The notes under the pieces are model-generated. The model ran no database searches. It worked only from the letters and a program-made list of their open reading frames with translations, and was not told where the DNA came from. 64,000 nucleotides of DNA from Chlamydomonas reinhardtii (lineage: Eukaryota > Chlorophyta > Chlorophyceae > Chlamydomonadales > Chlamydomonadaceae): positions 2,057,961 through 2,121,960 of the forward strand of contig NC_057019.1 in NCBI RefSeq assembly GCF_000002595.2. The letters run 5' to 3'. This document shows, one piece after another, positions 24,059 to 39,419 of this stretch; the stretch's first letter is position 1, and every line of letters starts with the position of its first letter. The translations under genes were made by a program, and so were the position numbers.

Positions 24059-24569
24059 ACACGACTGCTTCACTGTGATGGCCACTGAAGCCGTCAACCA
24101 GGCATACCCCGCACGTTCCCGGAAGAACATCCTCCTGCACATGACGTTCCGCGCGGCCACGGCCCGCCGCTGGTCCCAAGGTTCAAACCCGCGCACCCAC
24201 ACCTGCCCATGATACCAGGACGCAGTGGCCCCCAGTGGTGCTTATTCGTCCAAGACACTGCGTGTATGTGTCAGTGTGCTGTGCCGTCACCGCAAATTCG
24301 GTAGCAGGTGCGCAGCCCGCTGCCTCCCAGGCGCATTACGCCGCCAGCGCCCACGTCATCCCGCGAAAGCTCTGCAATCACTCTGGAAATTACGCGTGCT
24401 CCATTGCTAATCAGCGCCCGCTTTAAGCCAGCGATGCATGTACCAAGCCTTCACAGCCATAGCCTCACACCTCCTGCTTCCCTGCTCCAACCGAGCCCCA
24501 TCAAGCTCCAACCAGCCCTAGCCCGCGCCCCACCAGTCCTAGCCGCCGCCTCGCTCGCCCCCCCCCCCC

Positions 24570-27500
24570 TTACGCCAGATTGAACAGGCTGTGCGGCGTG
24601 GCCACCACCATGGCCGCCTGCTCCACGTCGCGCATGTACTTCTGGTGCACGAACGCCACGTCCACCACCTCCTCCTCTTTGGAGCGCAGCACGTAGTCCA
24701 TGCTGGTGGGCAGGCCGCCGTAGCCAATGGACTCGGTGGTGGAGGTCCGGATCTTGGCGAAGTTCCAAGTGACGCTGAAGCGGCCGCAGCTGGCCACCAC
24801 CCAGCGCTCCGACTGGCCGCCCTCCGTGATCCAGGTGAACTTGCCCTTGCTGAACTTGGCGCCCTGTGGCGGCAGGCAGGGAGCAGCAGGGTGCGAGAAA
24901 GAGGGAAGGCTGGGTCAGGCAGGAATAAGAACAGGTGTGCAGCAACGTACGGAGTCGGCGGCTGCGTAAGGAGGTGCTGGAATGCGCTTGCATCACGCCC
25001 TCGGCTGTGTCCCCCTGTCGCATTCGCGGTTTCGCCCTCCCACGCCCTGTATGTGCAGTACCTCCCTCCCCAGCCCGTTGCTGCCCATCTCCCCCATGCT
25101 CCCGGTCTACCCCGGCCGGCCGCTCACCTTCGTGCGGAGGCCGTCCTCGGGCTTGAGCCGCAGCAGCCGCGGCACCGCGCCGCGGCCGCCCATGCGGCTC
25201 TCGAAGCCGTTGGAGTTGCGGCCCTTGTCGTCCACGTAGGTGGTCTTGACCAGCATCAGGTAGTGGTCGGTGGTGGCCAGCACCCACTTGCCGTCGTACG
25301 TGACGTCCACGGCGGTGATGGGCGCGCCCAGGCCGGGAATGGAGGTCTTGGCCTGCGGAGGATGAGACCGGAGGGGGAGGGGGCAGGGAGGTAAGGCGAA
25401 GGCACTGCATGGGGTGGCGCACTTGGACGCGGGTACCGGTACATTGTGTGGGGCGCTGATGACTGGGAACACAGTATGGAAGCTTGCAATTGTTTTCGTG
25501 GCTGGGCGCGTTCCCGTACTTTGTCTGGGTGTCCGGGTTGATTTGGAGTCGGAACGCACCACTCCCAGCCATACTCTCTCGCATACGGTACGTGCCTGCG
25601 TGAGCGTCTTGCTGTTGTAGAGGCGGATGCGGCCGTCCTTGGCGCCCACCGCCACGAAGCCGTCGCCGCTGGTGGCCATGCACGTGAAGTTGGTGCCGCG
25701 GCTGTAGTCTTTGCCGCCCACGTAGTCCAGCGCAGTGGGCATCTCCTGCACCACACCGCGCCGGTCGCGGATGTCCCACCTGCAGGCGCGCAAGAGCAGG
25801 GGGAAGGGGATCTGGATGTCAGCAAGGGCGGTATGGGGCCATGCAAAGTGTTGAAGCGAACCTACCAGACCCACTTCACTCGCGCTTACTGCGCGGGCAC
25901 ACCCTCCACTACCAGAACCCATTCTTCTACACGCCGCCTCCATCCACACCTCTCCCCATCTGACAAGTGATTGGACTTAGTCGTGTGGGCTCGGGCATAC
26001 AATCCCCTTGCCAACCTCTCCTCCCCAACCCGCAACTCAAACCTTCCCCCAAGCCTCCAAACCCTCCCAGTCCACCCAGCCCTGAGCGCCCACCTGCACA
26101 GGCGGTTCTGGTCCAGTCCCAGGAACTGCGAGTGCTCCTCCATCTGCGCGGCCTTGTAGTCCGACGCGATCTCCACAATGGGGATGTCCACGGTGTCCTT
26201 CTGGAAAGCAAAGGTGCTCACGATCTTGCCCGCCTCAATGTCGGCGTGGTGGAGCACATGCCGGTTGTCGGGCGTCAGCAGGTTCATGCGCCGCTCGCCG
26301 TGCGTCAGGAGCACCTGCAGCCAGGGGCGGGCGGGGTTAGTGGCGGGGACAGGGGGGTTGGGAGGGAGAGGAAGGGCAGGAAAGGGCTCAGGACTAAGCT
26401 AAGAACACGTGGCGTGGCAAGGAGATACCGACAGAGAGCCGGGTCAAGACAGCACCAAAGCAATCACGGCCCAACAACATCATCTGCACGCACCCCTGGC
26501 CCTGCACGCACCTTGGAGGGCGTGAAGCCCGCCCCGAGCGCGTCGGCCTCTGCCGCCGCCGCCGTGCCGCGGGTCTTGCGCGTGCTGAGCGAGGGCGTGG
26601 CGGCGCCGCCGGCCAGAGGCGTGAGGCTGAAGCTGACGCCCTTGTCCTCCACGCCGCCGCCCTCCAGGTTGCGAAGCACGTCAAAGCGGCGGCCCCGCAT
26701 GAGGAAATTGTTCTCGCCTGTAGGTAGGACAGGGGCGCAAGGATGGCAGGATAGACGTAAGTATATGGTAACTGGCCTCAGCAGAGCCAACAGCATCCAC
26801 CACATCATCATCGTCGTTCTCCCCCACCCAGGCCCAACCACGCAATCGTTCCGGGCTTACGAAGAACCCCCAACCAACCCATGAGAACTCTTGTCAGAGC
26901 CACCACATCGCCGTCGTGCATCCGTACCCCGCATCCGAAGGCCTTTATGAGGGGCCCAACCACACCTGCTCCACCTGCCACATGCATCCGCCTAAGGCAC
27001 CCCCCACGCACGCACCTGCGCCCATGATGATGCCGTTGATGGCGTCCTCATCCTTCTCCGTGTCTTTGGCGCGACGCTCCGTCATCGTCTCCGGCGTGGC
27101 CGCCTCCGCGCCCGCCTCGTCGCCCGCGTCGTCCGTCTCCATGGGCTCAAACATGCGATCCGTGTTCTTGCTGAACAGTGTGCCGGCGTTGTCCTCAAAC
27201 AGCTTGGCGCGGCTGTCGTCGTCGTTCTCCACTCCGTACTGGTTGTAGAACAGCGCGTCGTTGAGCTGCTCGCCGAAGGCGCGGCAGGCCGTGTCGTGCG
27301 GGAAGCGCAGCGCGTAGATGGTGCCGTTGGCGTGAAAGGTGATGCGGCGCTGCTTCACGTCAAGAACGTAGTTGAGCTCCGCATCTACGTGCACGTCGAC
27401 GTCGCCCTGCTCAATCTCCAGGAAGAAATCCTTCTTGCCGCTGGCGTTCGAGTCTTCCAGCGCGTCATAGAAACGTGGCTTGGCGTTTGCGCTCGCCAGC

Positions 27501-27783
27501 TCCCAGTTGCCCTCGCCGCTGGGTGTGACGATGTACTTGTAGAGCTTGGTGGCGCCTCCCTCCTGCGAACGAAGACCAGCGGGCGTCAGCACGGGAAAGG
27601 CTGGGTGAAGGCCCCACAGGCAATCGTTTATGCCCTACTGGCAAACGGCAAGCAGTCTCAAGCAAGTTGCAACTACGCCAGCCCAGAACTCACCTTGCTA
27701 GGGCCAGGCGTCGGCGCAAGCTTATCGACGTCCGCCTGGTTCACGGCGTCCAGCACCTCCTCAGTGCTCTGGTTCGCGCCCAT
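24570..27783 (-). CDS. VID27/CYPRO4 family protein
   Basis: Seven exons: 27783-27694, 27562-27016, 26717-26512, 26314-26094, 25779-25596, 25352-25128, 24863-24570; 588 residues. It begins MGANQSTEE, a myristoylation consensus like that of plant CYPRO4/DEM proteins. The middle has a PH-like region (from YKYIVTPSG) with an acidic stretch. The C-terminal half is the VID27 beta-propeller: WDIRDRRG, SRGTNFTCMATSGDGFVAVG, IRLYN, KTSIPGLGAPITAVDVTYDG, FSVTWNF and a terminal VVATPHSLFNLA. Yeast VID27 is linked to vacuolar import and degradation; plant DEM to meristem and embryo growth; the exact role is not settled. The exon 5-6 junction (TLTQ/AKTS) needs a GC donor. It is divergent to the glycosyltransferase gene. 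Confidence 0.92.
25353..25595 (-). other. Probable GC-AG intron
   Basis: The family sequence runs TLTQ-AKTS. That is obtained only with the donor CGCAG/GCACGT; the nearby GT four bases on cannot join the next exon in frame. Confidence 0.65.
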
Positions 27784-28446
27784 CCTCTATATTCGAGATA
27801 ATGAACGGATTTAGATAGTAACGTGCGACAAGTGAGGAGACAAGTGAGGGACAACCAGGACTGAAGCCGAGATGCTGCCGGTTTGGCGAATTCGCGGGCT
27901 GGCCAACCTGTGTCTCAATGTTGCGCAGTTGCTTGTTATACTGTGAGCGCTCTGTTTGTGGCAAGATGAGTAGGGCCTCTTTAGGCCTGGGCCCAGTTCA
28001 AAACCGACAGCCGGAGCTGGAAGCAGTCAGGCCCAAACAATGCGCAAATTGGATTACAGATGCTTAATAAAACAGCAAGTGTTGAGTGAGGCCCAGGTAC
28101 AAGACTCAGCATGGGGAGACCGCCTGCAATCGGACAATGCCCGCTTTCTCTCCCGCTTTCTGCTGCACAACAAGCGCAGAAAACCCCGATGGAATCATAA
28201 ATTACAAGGCCACGGTGCTCCGAGGCACTACTTACTGCGCCCACGCACTCGCCCCACGCCCGAACCCTACCCCTGCTACTGCCGCTGCATAATACATGAC
28301 CTCGCAGGCATACGCCTGAGCCGCCGCAGCCCCAGGGATTTTGAGTTCACACCTGACCCGAGGGCCGGCCGGCCGTTGAAAGGTTGGGCGCCGCCCGGGC
28401 CCGCACCCGGAGCCCCGGCGGCCCGGAGGCAGTAGCCCATAGCCAT
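27784..28446. promoter_or_regulatory. Divergent upstream region, VID27-like and glycosyltransferase genes
   Basis: 663 bases between two outward-pointing start codons. I see no distinct box or repeat. Confidence 0.5.
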
Positions 28447-31400
28447 ATGCTCGGCAACGCGGGGGGCCAGCAGCAGGCGAGCCGCACCGGGCGCTCGCTG
28501 CGCGGCCTGGGTGTGGCCGCGAGCTGCCTGCCGCTGGTGCTGTTCGCGGCGCTGCTCGCGGCTGCCTATTACACCGGCCGCGACAACGTCTTGCCGCCAG
28601 TGGCGGATGCAGCAGACAGCAGCAGCGCGGCGGGAGCGGCGGGCGCAAGGCAGCGCGGGCTCTGGGTGCCCACGCGCCAGCGCAACCACCCAGGGGGAGT
28701 TGTCCAGCAGCGGCCGCCGCAGCAGTCGCAGCAGCGCGTGACCCTGGTTGACTCGACGCCGCGGGCGGACCCCGCGGCAGCACTGAAAACACACGCCGCC
28801 ACGCCGCACGCCCATAACAGCGGCGGCAGCAGACGGCCTCGGACCGGGCCCAACCCTGGCACCGCGGCTGCAGGAGCGGCTGCAGATGCTGGTGCCCAGA
28901 CGTCCGCAGCGTCCGGCGGCTTGCTACAGCCACATCGCCCTAGCATCGGGCCCATCACCAGCACTAACAGCGGTGGTGCTGCTGGGGGCCGGGCGGCGAC
29001 CGCCTCAGTCTTGCCGCTGGCGGCTCCGCGGCTGCCAGCCCCTCCGGCACGCCCCCAGCCACCCATGCCCGCAGGTCCGTTGGCAGCATCTCTCAGCCTG
29101 CGGTACGTGGTCCCACAGGCCCACAACGCCGCAGCGCACCAGCAGCAACACCAGCTGGGCGCAACCACACCAGCAGCAGCTGCAACAGCAGCAGGCGGTC
29201 GAGCCCCAGCAACGCCGCCGCCAGCGCAGCCAAAGGCAGCAGCTCAACAGCAACAGAACCCCTCCCTCCGCAAGGGCCCGGTGCCTAGCGGCGGCCTGCC
29301 GCCTGTGGTGCGGCCGCAGTCGCTGTCCCAGCTGCGCAACCCGCCGCCGCCTCAGGCCCCAGTGCCGCCAGAGCAGCCGTCGGTGTCGGCGGTCTGCGCT
29401 GCGCTGCTTGGGGAGGTGGCCGCAGCTGGCAGCGGTGTGGGAGGTGACGGGGCGTCGGGGGGGACGGCTGCTGCAGGCGAGACAGCGGCGACGGCTGCGG
29501 CAGAGTTCGCATACCACATGGTTGTGTTGGCGTCACCCCGGGTAGGATGAGTGTGAACTAACAACCTTGCAGTACAGGAGTTGCGGTAACACACCCGTCC
29601 TGCTTCCCGACGCCATTGAATGTCTGGTCTTGTCCGCATGCTGCTGCCACCGCCGCCACACACGCGCGCGTGCGGTATGTACGGTCCGCAGGTGCACCAG
29701 GGACGCTACCTGTCCAGCACACTGCTGTCAGTGGCGGCTGCAAACGCCCGGCCCACCACCCTCACCGTCCTGTGGGCGGACTATGCACCCAATCGCTCGG
29801 ACGAGCCACAGCCACAGCCGCAGCCACAGCCACAGCCACAGCCACAGCAGCCCGGTAGCGGCACCATGAGCCGCGCAACCACCCAGCCAGTCAAACCAGC
29901 AACAGCAACAGCAACAGGGCCTGAGGTCTCAGCAGGCACTCATGGCGGCGGCGACGGCCATGCTTCCGGCGGCAGCCAGGCCGATGAGCTCGAGTCCGAC
30001 ACATCTGCGGAGGAAGACGTGGATGTGGAGCTGCTGCAGCAAATCCTCATGCCGGTCCCGGGCACAGCAGCAAAGCCTGTGGCGACACAGCCCGCCCCGG
30101 CGGCGAATGCCACAACCAGCGGGGGCAACGGTGGGGCGGGCACCAGCGGCAGGAGGCTCCAGGCAGCCGCCGGCAAGGCCACTGCAGGCCCCAGCAGCGC
30201 AACCTCTTCTGCCTCGGTCTCTTCGGACTTCAACTCCGTCTTCAGCCTGCTGTCAAATCTGGAGCTCTATATCCGGCCCCGGCCCCGCACCCGTACACGC
30301 CCCGGCGAGGCGAGGCACTCGCCGCTTTGCCGTGATGCCCGCCGGCCGCCGCCGCCCTTCCCGCACCTGCGCCTGCGCTACCTGCCCACCGGCGTGCGAA
30401 CGGGCGACGTGCTAGCATCCTACTACCAGTCCTTTCTGGCGCCCGACCAGGTGTGTGGTACGGACAAGGCAAGCAACACCAGGGGTCAAGCTCATGTGTG
30501 CTTGTGTGCGTGTGGCGCACAGGCTTGCGAACAGCTAACTGGCGCGAGCCCACGTCGGAATGTGGGTAGCAATGCTGGCTCTGCGTGAGCGGCGGGCGAC
30601 TGCAGGCCTGCTGCCGTATCGTATTACTGAAGCCTACGCACCTCCCTGCCCGCCCGCCTGGCGGCAGATTGCTGACGAGCTGGGGGAGCCGGAGCTGAGC
30701 GACCTGCCACTGCTGGTGCTGGAGGTGCGTGCGTGCGCGTGGCAGCAGGGGGCAGCAGGCCGTTTGCATGTTGACTGGTGTCGGCCTTCTTTGCCTTGTT
30801 TGCTGTAGCTTGAGCAATGCCACCAACAGCAGTTAGCCGCCCCGAGGCAGCCGCGCCCCCGACCCCCACACCACCCCACCCCCACACACGCACGTACACA
30901 CATACTCATGAACGCTCAGGGCGATGTGCTGCTGGCGCCCAACTTCGGCGACCGCATGGACTGCGTGCTGGCCATGATGCAGGTGCGTGTGTGGGTGACT
31001 GGGTGCGCGGGGTTGCAGGGTGCCGCCGCCGACCTGTCACCGCGCCCAACACAACTTGCATCCAGATGGGTGGTGCAGCCATTGCACACACGCCCACCTC
31101 CTATTCTGGAACCCGTCCTTCCGCAGGGCCTTCCTCGCGGCGGCCGCAACCATAGCTCCACCAACCCGCCCGATGACGAGTCCAGCGGTGATACCAGCCC
31201 CTGCGGCTCCGCCAGCCCCGCGAACCATCTGGTGCGGCTGCGGCGCTACCGCGGCCCCGACTTCGCCTCCAGCATGTACGACCCCGGTATGGTCCCGGCG
31301 ACCGTGGCAGAGGTCATGCGCCTGTACGAGCGCCAGCAGCAGCACCGGGAGCAGGAGGGGAAGCAGGTGGGGAAGCAGGAGGAGAGGAGGGCGACGGAGG

Positions 31401-32540
31401 AGCAGGCGGGGGAGGGCGGCAGCGCGCGACTGACGCTGGTGCCCAACCTGTGGTCCTGGGGCTCACAGGTGAGTGTGGTTGCGTGGGGTTGCGTGGGTGG
31501 GGACGTGCCCCTGGACATTGAGCACATTGTCTGTGGTACCAGCGGCAGTGCAACGAGAATACCATTACGAGCAGCACCTCCACACAGCATTATGAGTCAA
31601 CACATCCACACGATAACCACTGGTACCGGCATCATTCTTCACGTGCTGCAGGGCCTGCTGTACTCGGCGGGTGTGCGGCGCAGTGTGATGGCGCACTACC
31701 GCGAGCTCATGGCGGGCTGTGCGCCGCAGGACGGACTGCAGGACATTGAGCTGGTGGGTAGTGGGTGGCGCCGCACCCACCCATGTGCGGGCAGCCGGAA
31801 GCGCGGCGGTGGGGTGCTGGTCAGGGGCCGGTAGGCTGGATGGCACGGGTGAGTGCATGGAGAGCCTATATGGGGGGGGGGGGGGTATGCGTGTGCTACC
31901 GTACCCCCAGAACGGTCCCAGATTCTCGCTACTGCCCCAGGACGGTCTCCGGTTCTCGCCCCCGGCTCTGCCCCCGGCCCCGCCTGCGCAGGTCCGGCAC
32001 CTGGAGGCGCGGGGCTGTGCCGGCATCCCGCCACTGCCGCCCGTGCGCTCCAAGCCCTCCGCCTCCGGCGCCGCCTGTGAGCCGCGTCGGGTTCACGGCG
32101 ACCGACTGGAGGAGACTCTGCGCCTAGGCCTGCGCCTGTGGCCCCGGCACGCCGTGACACACAACACCTCACTGACCTCAGCAGCGAGCACGGCGGCAGC
32201 GGGAGCAGCAGGAGGTGCAGCTGCTGCTGCTGCTGGCGGCGCCGCCGCCGCTGACCCCACCAGCAGCAGCCCTAGCAGCACGGGCAGCGGCGGGAGCGGC
32301 GCAGCTGCTGGTGCAGCCTTAGGTGGTGGTGCAGGAGACGGAGCTGCGGTTGGGGATGCGCATGGGTATGGGAGTGGGGGTGGGGAGCGGTGTTACCTGT
32401 TCACGGTGCGGCCGGCAATGGTGCAGCACGTGGGAGCCGCCAGCGCGCTGTTCGGCGCCGTGTCGCAGCGGTTCCACGTGGCCATGACCTTTCCAGAGCG
32501 CGTGGCCATCCCGGGGCTTGACCGCGAGGACACGTGGTGA
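28447..32540 (+). CDS. Type II membrane protein, probable GT-A glycosyltransferase (MGAT4/PGAP4-like)
   Basis: Seven exons: 28447-29541, 29692-30450, 30668-30724, 30920-30982, 31127-31468, 31652-31753, 31992-32540; 988 residues. A short basic N-terminus is followed by one transmembrane helix (residues about 21-41, ending AAAYYTG), then some 300 residues of Ala/Pro/Gln-rich stem. The catalytic part begins at AYHMVVLASPRVHQGRYLSSTLLS, resembling the start of MGAT4-type domains. It continues with VLWADYAPN, a second low-complexity insert, the acidic motif VLEGDVLLAPNF where MGAT4 has LEDD, and a late block RPAMVQHVGAASALFG like the C-terminal part of MGAT4. Such enzymes add sugars to N-glycans (MGAT4) or GPI anchors (PGAP4) in the Golgi. 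The family call is by motif order only; the donor and acceptor are unknown. Confidence 0.6.
29803..29850 (+). repeat. In-frame CAGCCA repeat (Pro-Gln)
   Basis: A CAGCCA-type tandem repeat encoding alternating Gln and Pro in the glycosyltransferase candidate, within a low-complexity insert of the catalytic region. Confidence 0.8.
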
Positions 32541-33408
32541 GCGGCTGAGCGCGATGTGGGTCGGCCCTAGCTATGTATGGCGCCTTGTGGGTCGGGCTGC
32601 GATTGTGGGTGGGGGTTGCGCAGGCGCTGCGGAACGTCAGGCTCGGGCTCGGCTGAAGGACCAGAGACGCTAGGGAGCTGGTGTGTGGAGGGGAGAGACG
32701 CTATCAGGGAGACCACGTAACTAGTACCGTAACTTGACCTGCGAAATCAGGACCTGGGTCTCCTGCAGCCACGGCGGGCGCGTGTATGGTACTGTGGCGT
32801 AGGCCACCCCTGGCGTAGGCCGTGGGGCGGTGCGGAGGGAGTGGTGACGCACCTGGCGCGCTTTGGACACGGCTAGCGCTTGTTAACTTGTATGCTAAGT
32901 TATCATTTCGATGACAAGAGCTACGGCAGGCATGGGTCGCTGTAACTGTAAGGCAGCGTCGCACGGGCGTTTGCTGGCTAAGGAGCGTGCTAGCGCAAGG
33001 CGCCGACGTGCAGGGTCCAAGGAAGTCCAGGAAGTCAGACTAGAAGTTGACTGGTCCCAAGTCACTGCGGCAGGAAAAGCCTGCACCGTAAGTCACAGTC
33101 GCAAGTATGAAGGACAGTTAGCTGCTGCTTTGTTGCTTTCATGCATTGAATTGGTATGCGAGACATGCTGCCAGCACATGTGCTGCTTCCTGTGCCAAAC
33201 GGGGCGGGCTGCGGGTTCAGGAACTTTAGATCGATAATGTTTGCACATGCATGCATCAAACCTAATTGCATGCAGGGTATCCCCGGCTTCATGGCGACCT
33301 TCCGTGCGATTGCACCTGCCGAGCGCGGCTACATAAACGTCAGGTGCAGCGTTCCTCAAGTAACACACACAACACCCTCATACTTACACCCTCAGCACAA
33401 CCACTACA
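32541..33408. other. Intergenic between glycosyltransferase and CxxC-protein genes
   Basis: TGTAA motifs at 32941-32945 and 32947-32951 probably end the upstream gene. The rest would be promoter and 5' UTR of the small downstream gene. A frame at 33156-33408 is open but is not needed for a consistent model. Confidence 0.5.
32941..32951 (+). promoter_or_regulatory. Tandem TGTAA polyadenylation signals
   Basis: Two TGTAA copies separated by one base, about 400 bases after the stop at 32540. Confidence 0.5.
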
Positions 33409-34482
33409 ATGGCTCAAGCGAAGGAAGTGCGCAAAGGCAAGCTCGAGTGGCACATGTCGCCAGCATGCTCGTTGGCCCTGAACCCATCTTTGCCCCTGCA
33501 GAGTGCCCGACTTGTGGCTACGGGTGGCTGGATAAATACGGAAAGAACGGTGCGTTGCAAGGGGCTTCTGTTGGGGCAGCTCCCTGCCGGGCTTCACTAC
33601 GTCGCTGCTCAGTAAGGCTCTTAAGGCCTGCGTATCTGGAGAGGACTGGGGCCCTAGGATGGCCTAGGGTGGCAAACAAGGCTTCACTCCAGCAGGAGGC
33701 GTGAATGAGGCCGTGTTGCTGCTGGGGTCGCGAAACTCACAGTCATGAATGGATTCATTGCTCTTTACTGCAGAGTGCCCCAAGTGCCTGAACCCTCTCG
33801 TCGGTGGTGGCGCTGTTCCAAAGCGCGCGGTGAGTCTAGGAATTCAGAATGTTGGTACCGGAGCGGGCTGCCCTCTGCGCCTTGGAGTGATATAGGCATG
33901 TGTGCTAGTGCTGCACTTTTGGTGTCCTCGTTGGCGCTGCCGTGTTGGTAGAAGTATACAAACTGACATGTAACCGCTCCTGCCTATTGACATGTAACTG
34001 CTCCTGCCTGTTGCCCCCAGCCCGGCGAGGCTTCCACCTTCAAGTCCCGGGCATCGGACGCCGGCGAATCCGTGTCGGGAGACTGCTCCAAGGGTACGTA
34101 CGAGGGCGCACGCAGACTCGTCTGCTTGGTCCTTGGGCTGTGCTGCCTGCTCCTACGGGTCTGCATCCTGACACTCACTCTGCTCCCACCCGCTCGTTTA
34201 GGCGGCGCGCACACGTGGAAGTTCGGCAAGTGCTCGTGAGTACCGAACTTCTTGGGGTTGGGACTAGGACCAGAGCTTACTGCCGGCTCCCTTGCTCACG
34301 GCTGCATTGCCCCGCGCTGCTGTGGCTCGTTTCAATCGTGCAGGAAGTGCGGCGTCGGTGAGGGCTACGGCAAGGTCGAGAAGCAGTCGCCTGGCAGTGG
34401 CAAGCACGGCCTGTGCTCGGACGGCCTGAAGCACGCGTTCAAGTTCAGCAAGTGCACCAAGTGCGGCAAGGCCGAGTTCTAA
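33409..34482 (+). CDS. Small CxxC-rich (zinc-ribbon-like) protein
   Basis: Six exons: 33409-33436, 33502-33549, 33774-33829, 34021-34093, 34202-34235, 34344-34482; 125 residues. I do not recognise the family. The N-terminal half has ECPTC and, 15 residues on, ECPKC, a likely four-cysteine zinc site; each of these knuckles starts an exon with AGTGCCC. A Ser/Ala-rich linker follows. The C-terminal half has KCSKCG, a lone Cys in HGLCSDG, and KCTKCGK near the end. The protein is strongly basic, with no membrane segment or signal peptide. Exon 1 joins exon 2 in frame only through the donor AAAG/GCAAGC, a near-perfect GC-AG donor. A zinc-binding nucleic-acid or protein-interaction role is only a guess. 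Confidence 0.7.
33437..33501 (+). other. Probable GC-AG intron
   Basis: A 65-base intron from AAAG/GCAAGC to CTGCAG. It is the only junction I found that links the start codon to the ECPTC exon in frame. Reading straight through from an ATG near 33461 into ECPTC is the alternative. Confidence 0.55.
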
Positions 34483-34965
34483 ACGACACTCCATGTGGCC
34501 ATTTGAGTGTGCCAGCCATGCAGGATACCGAGGCACCCCAAATGCTTTAGCCACAGCGCACACGCGCTGCTCGCCCGTGCATGATAGGCCTGGATTTTGA
34601 TTCCATCGTCTTGCAGACTGAACATGTCTGCGATTGTTTGAGTGATCTGGGTTTTGCCGCTGAGCATGGCTGGATGTCATCCGAATGCCCATGCAGCGTG
34701 CAGCCACCAGCTTCACGATGTGGTACATAGGCGCAAGTATGTGTCTTCAACGGCGGGGATGTACAAAGGCGCGGATCTGAAATAGGCTGATCTGCGTTCA
34801 CATACGGTTGTATTTCCCACTCACGATGCATAGCCGTCGCGTGTCTGATATGAGTTTCAGTGTGTACATGTATGTGTTACCTAAGCGTGCGGGGCTGCAA
34901 GGCTATCGCGGGGGCATCTTGCGCCAACGCCTGGCCTGCTGGCCAAACAGGCGGAGCAACTCTGA

Positions 34966-34970
34966 TGTAA
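34966..34970 (+). promoter_or_regulatory. TGTAA polyadenylation signal of the CxxC-protein gene
   Basis: TGTAA 484 bases after the stop. Confidence 0.5.
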
Positions 34971-35495
34971 ACCCATGGGCGTCCATTGCTCACCACTCCT
35001 CAAGCCCGGAAACGGGGACTGCGGTTATAGACGAGGTATACTGCATACTTACATGTTTGCTGTCACCGCGGGCTCCAAGGGAGAATCGACAGACAAGTGT
35101 GCCCCGGCCACGGAAAAGGGGCTGAGCCCTCCACAGTCTGAGGCCGAACAACCTCATCGCCCGGACATAGCCGGGGTCGGTTTCCACAGGCACATAGCCA
35201 GACCAGGTGCCTAGCAATCGCAATGCCATAGCAGAGCCAACCGCAGCCAGACGCAGCACAGTTGTCTACAGCCGCACGACTTGTCATGCCGCTACGCATG
35301 CCCTTCCAGCCCCACCGCGGACCGCTACCTAGACAGACCGCAGCGGCTCGAGGCCTGTCTAAATATGTGCCTGGCTGAATGTACAGCTGCACTGCCACGT
35401 CAGGCATCCACAACTCAGCCGGTCCGACACTCCGACGTTCTCGTGCCGCGCACCGCCCAGGTCCCGCGCACCGCCCAGGTCCCGCTCTTCTGACC

Positions 35496-35500
35496 TTACA
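35496..35500 (-). promoter_or_regulatory. TGTAA polyadenylation signal of the 2OG oxygenase gene
   Basis: TTACA on the plus strand, about 80 bases beyond the stop; another copy is at 35049-35053. Confidence 0.45.
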
Positions 35501-35580
35501 ACAGGCCCTCCCATAGCCGACCACGAACGCCCCTGGCGCGTCCCCCCCCCTGCTGGGGTTGCCACGCCCGCATACATTTC

Positions 35581-39419
<3,839 letters not shown>

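Larger units (their letters stand above)
23724..24569. other. Convergent 3' region
   Basis: It carries the 3' UTRs of the glycine-zipper gene (plus) and the VID27-like gene (minus). No coding exon is supported. Confidence 0.6.
34483..35580. other. Convergent 3' region
   Basis: 3' UTRs of the CxxC protein gene (plus, TGTAA 34966-34970) and the 2OG oxygenase gene (minus, TGTAA 35496-35500). An 18-bp direct duplication (GCGCACCGCCCAGGTCCC) lies at about 35448-35483. No coding exon is supported. Confidence 0.6.

Noticed and set aside
28569-29517. Long minus-strand ORFs opposite the glycosyltransferase exon 1
   Set aside because: Antisense shadows of GC-rich coding sequence with no domain and no splice logic.
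33156-33408. Upstream coding exon of the CxxC protein
   Set aside because: The frame is open but needs a read-through into ECPTC without an intron; the MAQAKE start with a GC-AG intron gives a cleaner product.
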